Both the position numbers and the translations under genes were made by a program. This document shows, one piece after another, positions 1-6,124 of a DNA stretch of 7,152 nucleotides. The notes under the pieces are model-generated. The model saw only the letters and a program-made list of their open reading frames with translations. It ran no database searches and was not told the DNA's origin. Numbering within the stretch: position 1 is the stretch's first letter; every line of letters begins with the position of its first letter. Origin of the DNA: Gemmatimonadota bacterium (GTDB taxonomy: Bacteria; Gemmatimonadota; Gemmatimonadetes; Gemmatimonadales; GWC2-71-9); NCBI GenBank assembly GCA_003220955.1, contig QHTW01000189.1, positions 1-7,152 on the forward strand, read 5' to 3'.

Positions 1-722
1 CCGTGTGGCTGACGCGCGCGGTCGGGTGGCAAGGCGCCCTGCAGGTGCTCGGCGCGTTGATCATCGTGGTGGCGCTGCCGCTGGCGCTGTTCGTGCGAGA
101 GGCGCCGCAAGCCACCTCGACCACCTCCACCAACATCGACCGTCCTCCCATCGGTCCCGTCCTCGGTGCGCCCGCGTTTTATCTGCTCCTCGTCGGCAGC
201 ATGTGCTCGATCGCTGCGGTGGGAGGCACGAACCAGCACCTGAAGCTGTTCCTGAGCCTCGACCACGCGTACTCACAGGCCGGGGCGGCGCAGATCGCTT
301 CGCTCGTCCTGGCCTCGAGCCTTGTTGGCCGCCTGGGAGCCGGGTGGCTCGCGGATCGCTTCGCGAAGAAGTACGTGATGCTGCTCATCTATTCGCTCGT
401 CGGCTCGGCGATTCCGCTGCTCTTCCTGACGGGTGTCCGCGCCTCGATCTATCTGTTTGCGGTCGTCTTCGGCCTCGGTCTGGGCGGCGAATACATGGTC
501 ATTCCGCTGATGGCGGGCGAGCTGTTCGGCGTGCGCGTGCTGGGGCGCACGATGGGCGTGGTGCTCACGGGGGATGGGATCGCCGAAGCAGTCGCGCCTT
601 GGGTCGTCGGCCGGATGCATGACGCGTCCGGCAGCTACACGAACGGCTTTCTGGCGCTCATCGGCTGCGCGCTGACCGGAGCGATCGCGGTGGCCCTGCT
701 GCCACGCGGCGTGAGGCCGTGA
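1..722 (+). CDS. MFS transporter, C-terminal part (5' end outside window)
   Basis: This is the C-terminal part of a major facilitator superfamily inner-membrane transporter; the reading frame is open at the left edge, so the first half is missing. About 240 residues are visible. They show one hydrophobic segment (roughly residues 12-31 of the visible part), a polar Thr/Ser-rich central loop, then about six more membrane segments, matching TM6, the central cytoplasmic loop and TM7-12 of a 12-TM carrier. The short basic loop GWLADRFAKK near residues 112-121 fits the family's G-x-x-x-D-R motif between TM8 and TM9. The stop overlaps the start of the next gene (GTGA), so it is probably the first visible gene of a sugar- or acid-catabolic operon and likely imports that pathway's substrate. 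The substrate cannot be read from the sequence. The overall look resembles the carboxylate/oxalate-formate branch of MFS, but that is a weak impression. Confidence 0.9.
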   Translation, partial: VWLTRAVGWQGALQVLGALIIVVALPLALFVREAPQATSTTSTNIDRPPIGPVLGAPAFYLLLVGSMCSIAAVGGTNQHLKLFLSLDHAYSQAGAAQIASLVLASSLVGRLGAGWLADRFAKKYVMLLIYSLVGSAIPLLFLTGVRASIYLFAVVFGLGLGGEYMVIPLMAGELFGVRVLGRTMGVVLTGDGIAEAVAPWVVGRMHDASGSYTNGFLALIGCALTGAIAVALLPRGVRP

Positions 723-1912
723 GGATCGGCATCATCATGAACGGCGTCACCGGGCGCATGGGATTGAACCAGCACCTCGTGCGCTCGATCGTCGCCATCC
801 GGGAGCAGGGCGGGGTAAGGCTCGCCGGCGGCGAGCGGTTGCTCCCCGATCCGATCCTCGTGGGGCGGAGCGAGGAGAGACTGCGCGAGATTGCCGGCGC
901 CCACGGCATCGAGCGGGTCTCGACCGATCTCGATAGCTGCCTCGCGAACGCCGCGGACGCGATCTACTTCGACGCGACGCTCACGAGCGCCCGCGTCGAC
1001 CACGTGCGGCGAGCGATTGCCGCGGGCAAGCACATCTACTGCGAGAAGCCGCTCGCTCCGACCACGGCCGAGGCCCTCGATCTAGCGCGCGCGGCGGAGC
1101 GCGCGAAGGTGAAGCACGGCGTGGTGCAGGACAAGCTCTTCCTCCCCGGCATCCGCAAGCTGAAGCAGCTGGTCGACGACGGCTTCTTCGGTCGGATTCT
1201 GAGCGTGCGCGGCGAGTTCGGCTACTGGGTGTTCGAAGGCGACGACCAGCCGGCGCAGCGACCGTCCTGGAACTACCGAAAGGAAGACGGGGGCGGGATC
1301 ATCCTCGATATGTTCGCCCATTGGCGATATCTGCTCGACCACACCTTCGGCGGCGTGACGGCCGTGCACTGCACGGGCGCCACCCATATACCCACGCGTG
1401 TGGACGAGGATGGCCGGCGCTACACGGCGACGGCGGACGACGCGGCGTATGCCACGTTCGTGCTGAAGGGTCCGCAGGGCGGGGGGGGCGGGGGGGACGG
1501 GGGCGACATCATCGTTCAGTTCAACTCCTTGTGGACGGTCCGCGTCTATCGCGACGACCTGTTGCAGATCCAGGTCGACGGGACCCTGGGGAGCGCCGTG
1601 GCGGGCCTACGCACGTGCAAGACGCAGTCGCGCGCCGCGACGCCGCGCCCGGTGTGGAACCCCGACGAGCCGAACCCCTTCGATTTCTATCGACAGTGGG
1701 AGGAAGTCCGGGACGCCGCCGAGCCGGACAACGCCTTCAAGGTGCAGTGGGAGCTGTTTCTGCGCCACGTCGCAGCCGACGAGCCGTTCGTCCACGACTT
1801 CTTCGAGGGAGCGAAGGGCGTGCAGCTCGCGGAGCTGGGGCTCAAGTCGTGGGCGGAGCGCCGTTGGATCGACGTTCCCCCTCTCCCGAAGGGAGAGGGG
1901 GCCAGGGGATGA
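719..1912 (+). CDS. Gfo/Idh/MocA family NAD(P)-dependent oxidoreductase
   Basis: This is a 397-residue cytoplasmic oxidoreductase that probably oxidises or reduces a sugar, inositol or sugar acid with NAD(P). The N-terminal Rossmann strand and glycine loop (GIIMNGVTGRMG, residues 4-15) are followed by the family signature CEKPL (E109-K110-P111), which holds the lysine used in catalysis. The second-domain motif GGGIILDMFAH ends at D197 and H201, the usual Asp/His pair of this family. The GTG start at 719 is chosen because the beta-1 strand begins immediately after it; the ATG at 737 would remove that strand. There is no clear ribosome site, and the start overlaps the upstream stop, which suggests translational coupling. 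Two oddities: residues 254-262 are a Gly-rich loop from a G-run, and the last residues (PPLPKGEGARG) are encoded by a perfect palindrome. The exact substrate is unknown. Confidence 0.92.
   Translation: MRIGIIMNGVTGRMGLNQHLVRSIVAIREQGGVRLAGGERLLPDPILVGRSEERLREIAGAHGIERVSTDLDSCLANAADAIYFDATLTSARVDHVRRAIAAGKHIYCEKPLAPTTAEALDLARAAERAKVKHGVVQDKLFLPGIRKLKQLVDDGFFGRILSVRGEFGYWVFEGDDQPAQRPSWNYRKEDGGGIILDMFAHWRYLLDHTFGGVTAVHCTGATHIPTRVDEDGRRYTATADDAAYATFVLKGPQGGGGGGDGGDIIVQFNSLWTVRVYRDDLLQIQVDGTLGSAVAGLRTCKTQSRAATPRPVWNPDEPNPFDFYRQWEEVRDAAEPDNAFKVQWELFLRHVAADEPFVHDFFEGAKGVQLAELGLKSWAERRWIDVPPLPKGEGARG
1477..1504 (+). repeat. G-rich low-complexity tract inside the oxidoreductase gene
   Basis: The tract contains runs of 8, 7 and 5 consecutive G separated by one or two other bases. 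It encodes six glycines (254-259), Asp, two glycines and Asp in a probable surface loop of the C-terminal domain. The frame is intact on both sides. Such runs are prone to replication slippage and to sequencing or assembly error, so the exact length should be treated with caution. Confidence 0.85.
1877..1901 (+). repeat. Perfect 11-bp inverted repeat with 3-nt loop (REP-like palindrome)
   Basis: The left arm ccccctctccc (1877-1887) and right arm gggagaggggg (1891-1901) are exactly complementary around a GAA loop. The palindrome lies at the very 3' end of the oxidoreductase gene and is translated as part of its tail. Its right arm carries GGAG/GAGG, 10-13 nt before the ATG of the next gene, so it probably hides that gene's ribosome binding sequence when folded. 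Similar CCCTCTCCC-GGGAGAGGG palindromes occur as dispersed repeats in many GC-rich genomes (general knowledge, not checked here). It lacks a following T-run, so it is not a classical terminator. Confidence 0.8.
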
Positions 1913-2955
1913 GGCCGATCACGAGCCGCCTGGCCTACGCAGCAGCGCACGTCGTCTGTGATCCGCAATCGCCAATCGAGATCGACTGGGAGGCGACCCT
2001 CGCCTACCGGCGTTACTTGTGGTCGCTCGGTCTCGGCGTCGCGGAGGCGATGGACACGGCGCAGCGGGGCATGGGTCTCGATTGGCCCCAAGCGCGTGAG
2101 CTGATCCGTCGTTCGCTGGCTGAGGCGCGCGGGGCCGGCGGCCTGATCGCATGTGGCGCCGGGACTGATCAGCTCGTGCCAGACCCGCGCGTCACCCTCG
2201 AAGATGTAGAGCGGGCCTACGAGGAGCAGGTGGGCTACGTCGAGGGGCAAGGTGGGCGAGTGATTCTGATGGCGAGCCGCGCGCTCGCGCGGGCCGCCCG
2301 CTCGGCAGACGACTACGTCCGAGTCTACGGCACTATCCTGCGCCAGGTTCGCCGACCAGTCATTCTCCACTGGCTGGGCGACATGTTCGATTCCCAGCTC
2401 GCGGCCTACTGGGGCAGACGGGACTTGGGTGAGGCGATGGAGGTCTGCCTCCGGATCATCTGTGAGCACCGCGAGAAGGTCGACGGCATCAAGATCTCGC
2501 TGCTCGATCCGGCGCGTGAGGTGGCAATGCGCGCCCGCCTGCCCACGGGCGTCAGGATGTACACGGGCGATGATTTTAATTACGACCGGCTGATTCTGGG
2601 CGAGAACGGTGCCTATAGCGACGCGCTGCTCGGCATCTTCGACGCGATTGCGCCCGTTGCGGCAGCGGCGTTGCGCGCGCTCGATCTCGGAGACGTCGCG
2701 ACCTACCGGGCCGCGCTCGCGCCCACAGTCCCCCTCGCGCGCCACATCTTCGAGCCTCCCACGCACGCCTACAAGACGGGCATCGTGTTCCTCGCGTACC
2801 TGAACGGCCACCAGTCGCACTTCCGGATGTTGGCGGGTGCGGAGGGCGCGCGCTCGCGGCAACACCTGACGGAGCTGTTCCGGCTCGCCGACGCCGCGGG
2901 CGTCCTCGCGGACCGGGAGCGCGCGGCCGAGCGCATGGGCCGCGTGTTTGCCTGA
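1909..2955 (+). CDS. Dihydrodipicolinate synthase-like (DUF993-type) class I aldolase/lyase family protein
   Basis: This is a 348-residue predicted TIM-barrel protein that looks like the DUF993 family, distant relatives of DapA / N-acetylneuraminate lyase. The motif VDGIKIS places K195 where DapA-type enzymes carry their Schiff-base lysine, so a pyruvate- or keto-acid-linked aldolase or dehydratase reaction is plausible. The usual DapA tyrosine region (YNxP) appears to be replaced by ILHWLGDMFD, so the chemistry probably differs from lysine biosynthesis. The start is the ATG of an ATGA overlap with the oxidoreductase; the open frame continues upstream to 1321, but that part is a shadow of the previous gene. 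It is followed by a TGATG overlap with an isomerase. The setting argues for a catabolic role in a sugar or sugar-acid pathway. I know of no settled reaction for the family. The family call is from recognition, not a search. Confidence 0.85.
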   Translation: MRPITSRLAYAAAHVVCDPQSPIEIDWEATLAYRRYLWSLGLGVAEAMDTAQRGMGLDWPQARELIRRSLAEARGAGGLIACGAGTDQLVPDPRVTLEDVERAYEEQVGYVEGQGGRVILMASRALARAARSADDYVRVYGTILRQVRRPVILHWLGDMFDSQLAAYWGRRDLGEAMEVCLRIICEHREKVDGIKISLLDPAREVAMRARLPTGVRMYTGDDFNYDRLILGENGAYSDALLGIFDAIAPVAAAALRALDLGDVATYRAALAPTVPLARHIFEPPTHAYKTGIVFLAYLNGHQSHFRMLAGAEGARSRQHLTELFRLADAAGVLADRERAAERMGRVFA

Positions 2956-3767
2956 TGGACTCGATCACCCGCCTCAGCCTGAATCAGATCACGACGGAGC
3001 GCGCCGGCCTCGGAGAGACCGTCGACGCGTGCGCGCGGCACGGCGTGCCGTACGTGGCCGTGTGGCGTCACAAGCTCGCCGAGACGGGCGCGGAGCGGGC
3101 GGTGCGCCTCATCCGCGACGCCGGAATCCGGGTCTCGAGCCTGTGCCGCGGCGGCATGTTTCCGGCGGCCACCGCCGCCGAGCGCGCAGCGCGGATCGAG
3201 GACAACCGGCGGGCCGTGGACGACGCTGCGGCGCTCGGCGCCGAGGTGCTCATTCTCGTGTGCGGGCCGGCGCCGGATCGGGACATCGCGGCGGCGCGGC
3301 GCATGGTCGCCGATGGGATCGCGGCGCTCGTTCCGTACGCCGCCCAGCGGCACGTGCGCCTCGGGATCGAGCCGCTCCACCCCGCCTTCGCCGCCGAGCG
3401 GTCGTGCATAACCACGCTGCATGAGGCGATCGCGCTGGCGAAGAAGTTCGACGCGGCAACCGTCGGGCTCGTCGCGGACGTCTACCACATCTGGTGGGAC
3501 CCGGCGTTGTACGACGAGCTGGCGGGGGCGACTGGCCGGCTCGTCGGGTTCCACGTCTCCGACTGGCTCGTCCCCGTGCGCGACATCGTGATGAATCGCG
3601 GCATGATGGGCGACGGCGTCATCGAGCTGCGGCGGATCCGCGAGGCCGTCGAGCGCGCGGGCTATCTCGGCGCGATCGAGGTCGAGATCTTCAACCAGGC
3701 GGTGTGGGATACGCCGCTCGATACGCTCGTGCCATTGGTGAAGGAGCGTTATCTCGCATGCGTCTGA
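2955..3767 (+). CDS. Sugar phosphate isomerase/epimerase family protein (xylose isomerase-like TIM barrel), cytoplasmic
   Basis: This is a 270-residue AP-endonuclease-2/xylose-isomerase-like TIM barrel without a signal peptide. The four metal ligands expected in this fold can be placed: E139 in GIEPLHP, D175 in VADVYHIWW, H200 in GFHVSDW, and E242 or E244 in IEVEIFN. The VYHIWWD and FHVSDW segments are typical of the isomerase/epimerase branch rather than true endonuclease IV. Such proteins isomerise, epimerise or dehydrate free or phosphorylated sugars and keto sugars with a divalent metal. The start overlaps the previous stop by one base (TGATG) with no clear ribosome site, which implies coupled translation. 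It is likely the partner of the Gfo/Idh/MocA and DUF993 proteins, acting on the oxidised or released intermediate. The substrate is not deducible. Confidence 0.9.
   Translation: MDSITRLSLNQITTERAGLGETVDACARHGVPYVAVWRHKLAETGAERAVRLIRDAGIRVSSLCRGGMFPAATAAERAARIEDNRRAVDDAAALGAEVLILVCGPAPDRDIAAARRMVADGIAALVPYAAQRHVRLGIEPLHPAFAAERSCITTLHEAIALAKKFDAATVGLVADVYHIWWDPALYDELAGATGRLVGFHVSDWLVPVRDIVMNRGMMGDGVIELRRIREAVERAGYLGAIEVEIFNQAVWDTPLDTLVPLVKERYLACV
3741..3746 (+). promoter_or_regulatory. Ribosome binding site for the propeller lipoprotein gene
   Basis: AAGGAG lies 11 nt before the ATG at 3758, inside the end of the upstream isomerase gene. The spacing is on the long side but the match is good, and it supports this ATG as the start of the lipoprotein rather than an earlier position in the long open frame. 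Confidence 0.55.
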
Positions 3768-5128
3768 CGATTGCGTGTCTGCTGGTCGGGTGCGCCGCGG
3801 GTGGGAGTGACCTCCCGGTCAATTACGTAGCCGGTCCGTTGATCGAGTTGAACGACAACGGAGCATGGTCGTGGTTCATGGACGAGCGCGCAATCGTGGA
3901 CGACGGCAAGCTCATCGTCGGATCGGTGCGCGCGGTGGGGGACTATCGCAACGATCGTGATCCCGACTGGGGGAACGTGGAGGTGTCGGTCTACGACCTC
4001 GCGTCGGGTGTCGCGCGACATACGGTGTTGCATCGCCATTTGCAGCAGGACGACCATGCGAGCCCGGCGTTCCTCGCCCTCCCGGATGGGCGGTATCTCG
4101 CGATGTATACGCAACACGGAGTGGAGCGGCGCACCTATTACCGGCTCTCGGAGCCCCGCAATCCCCTGCGGTGGGGACCGACCGTGACATTCGACACGCC
4201 TGGGAGCGCCGCGCAGCCGCTGCGCGGCGACAATGTCACGTACTCGACGCTGTTCCGGCTGGCGTCCGGCCGCATCGTGAACTTCTTCCGCGGCGTGGGC
4301 CTCGAGCCGAACTACATGTACTCAGACGACACGGGCCGCACCTGGCATTACGGCGGCCGCCTGGCTCACGGTACGAGCGGCGGGTACAGCCCGTATCTCA
4401 AGTACGCCTTCGACGGGGTGGCCACGATTCACTTTGTGATGACGGAAAACCACCCGCGCAATTATGACAACAGCCTGTATCACGCGTTCATCCGCGACGG
4501 TGCCATCTACCTGTCCGACGGAACCCGCCGTGGCAAGCTGAGCGAGACGACGGAGACGGACTTGAACGCTTGGGACCTGACGAAAGTATTTCAGGGCGAT
4601 CCCGACAACGTAGCCTGGATGTGCGATCTCGAGCTGGACGCGGCGCAGCGGGCGTACGTGATCTTCACCGTTCAGAAAGACGGCCGCGGTCTGCCGCGCG
4701 GCCGGGGAGGCTTCGACCACCGGTTCGATTACGCCCGCTGGGACGGATCGGCGTGGCGCGTGCACGAGATCGCCTACGCCGGCACCCGGCTCTATGCCGG
4801 CGAGGATGATTACACGGGCCTCGCCGCGCTCGATCCCCAAAACCCCGACGTGGTGTACATCTCGACCGACGCGGACCCCGGCACCGGTAAACCGCTCGTC
4901 AGTACGGCAGACGGCGAGCGCCACCACGAGTTGTTCCGCGGCAGCACGAGCGACTTCGGCGCCACATGGCGGTGGGAGCCGATCACCGCCAACTCGACGG
5001 TCGACAACCTGCGGCCCGTCGTCCCCAGGTGGAAGGATCCCCGGACCGCGCTCGTGTGGATGCGAGGGACCTACAAGAACAATCACGGCAAATGGACGAC
5101 AAAAGTCGTCGCGAGCATCCTGCCATGA
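3758..5128 (+). CDS. BNR_4-type beta-propeller lipoprotein, candidate polysaccharide lyase or glycan-binding protein
   Basis: This is a 456-residue predicted exported protein of the BNR repeat-containing (BNR_4) type. The N-terminus MRLTIACLLVGC ends in a lipobox (LVGC, C12), so it is probably lipid-anchored in the cell envelope, although the signal is unusually short. Asp-box repeats SDDTGRTW (189-196) and TSDFGATW (397-404) indicate a beta-propeller. H100 (QQDDHASP), H120 (YTQH), Y162 (VTYS) and R178 (NFFRG) form a set resembling the two-His, Tyr, Arg active site recalled for PL24/PL25 ulvan lyases, which share this fold. This makes uronate-glycan or uronoside cleavage possible, but many BNR_4 proteins keep these residues and have no tested activity. 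The gene overlaps the upstream isomerase by 10 bases. The frame is open upstream to 3494, but only the ATG at 3758 gives a signal peptide. Confidence 0.85.
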   Translation: MRLTIACLLVGCAAGGSDLPVNYVAGPLIELNDNGAWSWFMDERAIVDDGKLIVGSVRAVGDYRNDRDPDWGNVEVSVYDLASGVARHTVLHRHLQQDDHASPAFLALPDGRYLAMYTQHGVERRTYYRLSEPRNPLRWGPTVTFDTPGSAAQPLRGDNVTYSTLFRLASGRIVNFFRGVGLEPNYMYSDDTGRTWHYGGRLAHGTSGGYSPYLKYAFDGVATIHFVMTENHPRNYDNSLYHAFIRDGAIYLSDGTRRGKLSETTETDLNAWDLTKVFQGDPDNVAWMCDLELDAAQRAYVIFTVQKDGRGLPRGRGGFDHRFDYARWDGSAWRVHEIAYAGTRLYAGEDDYTGLAALDPQNPDVVYISTDADPGTGKPLVSTADGERHHELFRGSTSDFGATWRWEPITANSTVDNLRPVVPRWKDPRTALVWMRGTYKNNHGKWTTKVVASILP

Positions 5129-5136
5129 TGCTGGCG

Positions 5137-5154
5137 CAGTCGATGATACGACTG
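5137..5154 (+). promoter_or_regulatory. Intergenic inverted repeat, possible operator or weak hairpin
   Basis: CAGTCG and CGACTG are perfect inverted copies around a 6-nt spacer (atgata) in the only gap of the plus-strand cluster (5129-5203). There is no T-run after it, so it is not an intrinsic terminator. It could be a binding site for a dimeric regulator, an RNA hairpin between the two genes, or chance. No convincing -35/-10 promoter was found beside it. Confidence 0.3.
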
Positions 5155-5195
5155 GAAAGTACGAGTGGCGTGTCCGAGCGCACAATGTGAATTTC

Positions 5196-5200
5196 AAGGA
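5196..5200 (+). promoter_or_regulatory. Ribosome binding site deciding the start of the Tat-signal isomerase
   Basis: AAGGA sits 3 nt before the ATG at 5204. The spacing is short, but the ATG begins a protein with a twin-arginine motif at residues 4-5, whereas the GTG at 5165 in the same frame would add 13 residues of no recognisable value before the signal. Confidence 0.5.
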
Positions 5201-5203
5201 CTC

Positions 5204-6124
5204 ATGACGAGTCGCCGCGGGTTCCTGAAGACGGGGGCAGCGCTCCTGGCAGCCCGCTACACGCGCGCGCTGCCCTCCCTGAAGCGCCTGCCCCTCGGCT
5301 TTTCCACGCTCGGCTGCCCGACCTGGCCCTGGGCGCGCATTCTGGACTTTGCCGCCGAGCATCAGTTCGCCTCGATCGAGCTGCGCGGGATCCTCACGAA
5401 CATGGATCTCACCAAGGTGCCCGAGCTGGCGCCCGAGCGCCTCGCCGAGGCGAAACGACAGCTCGCCGCCCACGGGCTCGTCGTCTCCGATCTCGGCGCG
5501 TCGGCGCAGATGCACGACATGGACCCGATGAAGCACGCCGCGCAGCTCGACGAGGCGCACCGCTTCATCGATCTCGCCCAGGCCCTGGGCGCCCCGTATG
5601 TACGCGTGTTCGGAAACGAGTACGTGAAAGATGTGCCGCGCGATGCGATGCTCGCGCACATCGCCGGCGCGCTGCACGAGCTCGGCGACTACGCGAAGGG
5701 CAAAGGGGTCACGGTGCTCATCGAGTCGCACGGCGACTTCACCGACTCGCCCTCGTTGCTCGAGCTCCTCCAGCGTGCCGACTCACCCAACGTGGCGCTG
5801 CTGTGGGACGCGCATCATACCTTCGTGTCGGGCAAGGAACAGCCCGAGGACACGGTGCGGCAGCTGGGACGCTACATCCGGCACACCCATCTCAAAGATT
5901 CCGTCCCCGCGGGCAACGACCGGCGCTACGTCCTCACCGGCACGGGTGACGTGCCTGTGAAGCGCCAGATCGCAGCGCTCGCGAAGATCGGCTACCGCGG
6001 GTTCTACAGCTTCGAGTGGGAGAAGCGGTGGCACCCAGAAATCGAGGAGCCCGAGGTTGCGTTTGCGCAGTATGCGAACGTTGCGGCAGGGTATCTACGC
6101 GAGGCTCAAAACTCTAAGGGGTGA
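5204..6124 (+). CDS. Sugar phosphate isomerase/epimerase family protein with Tat-type signal
   Basis: This is a 306-residue xylose-isomerase-like TIM barrel, a distant paralogue of the protein at 2955-3767. It begins MTSRRGFLKTGAALLAA, a twin-arginine (S-R-R-x-F-L-K) signal, so it is predicted to be folded in the cytoplasm and exported by Tat; a clear AxA cleavage site is not visible, and it may stay membrane-anchored. Metal ligands can be placed at E174 (LIESHGDF), D202 (LLWDAHH), H229 (HTHLKD) and E271 (YSFEWEK). The family acts on sugars and keto sugars; an exported location suggests work on an extracytoplasmic glycoside or on products of the neighbouring lipoprotein. It lies 75 nt downstream of that gene, so it is probably in the same transcript but with its own ribosome site. 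Its 3' end overlaps the convergent hydrolase gene by 11 bases. Confidence 0.9.
   Translation: MTSRRGFLKTGAALLAARYTRALPSLKRLPLGFSTLGCPTWPWARILDFAAEHQFASIELRGILTNMDLTKVPELAPERLAEAKRQLAAHGLVVSDLGASAQMHDMDPMKHAAQLDEAHRFIDLAQALGAPYVRVFGNEYVKDVPRDAMLAHIAGALHELGDYAKGKGVTVLIESHGDFTDSPSLLELLQRADSPNVALLWDAHHTFVSGKEQPEDTVRQLGRYIRHTHLKDSVPAGNDRRYVLTGTGDVPVKRQIAALAKIGYRGFYSFEWEKRWHPEIEEPEVAFAQYANVAAGYLREAQNSKG

Noticed and set aside
1321..1908. Upstream extension of the DUF993 open frame
   Set aside because: The extension overlaps the oxidoreductase gene and reads as low-complexity Arg/Gly-rich sequence; the ATG at 1909 in an ATGA overlap is the natural start.
1687..2865. Long minus-strand open frame opposite the DUF993 gene
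   Set aside because: Composition is Arg/His-rich with no recognisable motif, and it lies opposite a well-supported gene; long antisense frames are expected in GC-rich DNA.
3494..3757. Upstream extension of the propeller lipoprotein frame
   Set aside because: It reads as Arg-rich shadow of the isomerase gene, and would destroy the signal peptide.
4207..4229. 10-bp inverted repeat (CGCCGCGCAG/CTGCGCGGCG) inside the propeller gene
   Set aside because: It lies in the middle of a coding region, is pure GC-rich sequence with no T-run, and such hairpins arise often by chance at this base composition.
5095..5110. GACGAC-AAAA-GTCGTC hairpin near the end of the propeller gene, as a terminator
   Set aside because: The stem is only 6 bp, it lies before the stop codon and has no U-tract after it.
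5181..5186. CACAAT as a -10 box for a promoter in the 75-nt gap
   Set aside because: Only four of six bases match and there is no -35 element at a suitable distance.
4322..5731. 469-codon minus-strand open frame across the propeller and Tat isomerase genes
   Set aside because: It crosses two plus-strand genes with clear family motifs and signal sequences, and its own translation shows no domain.
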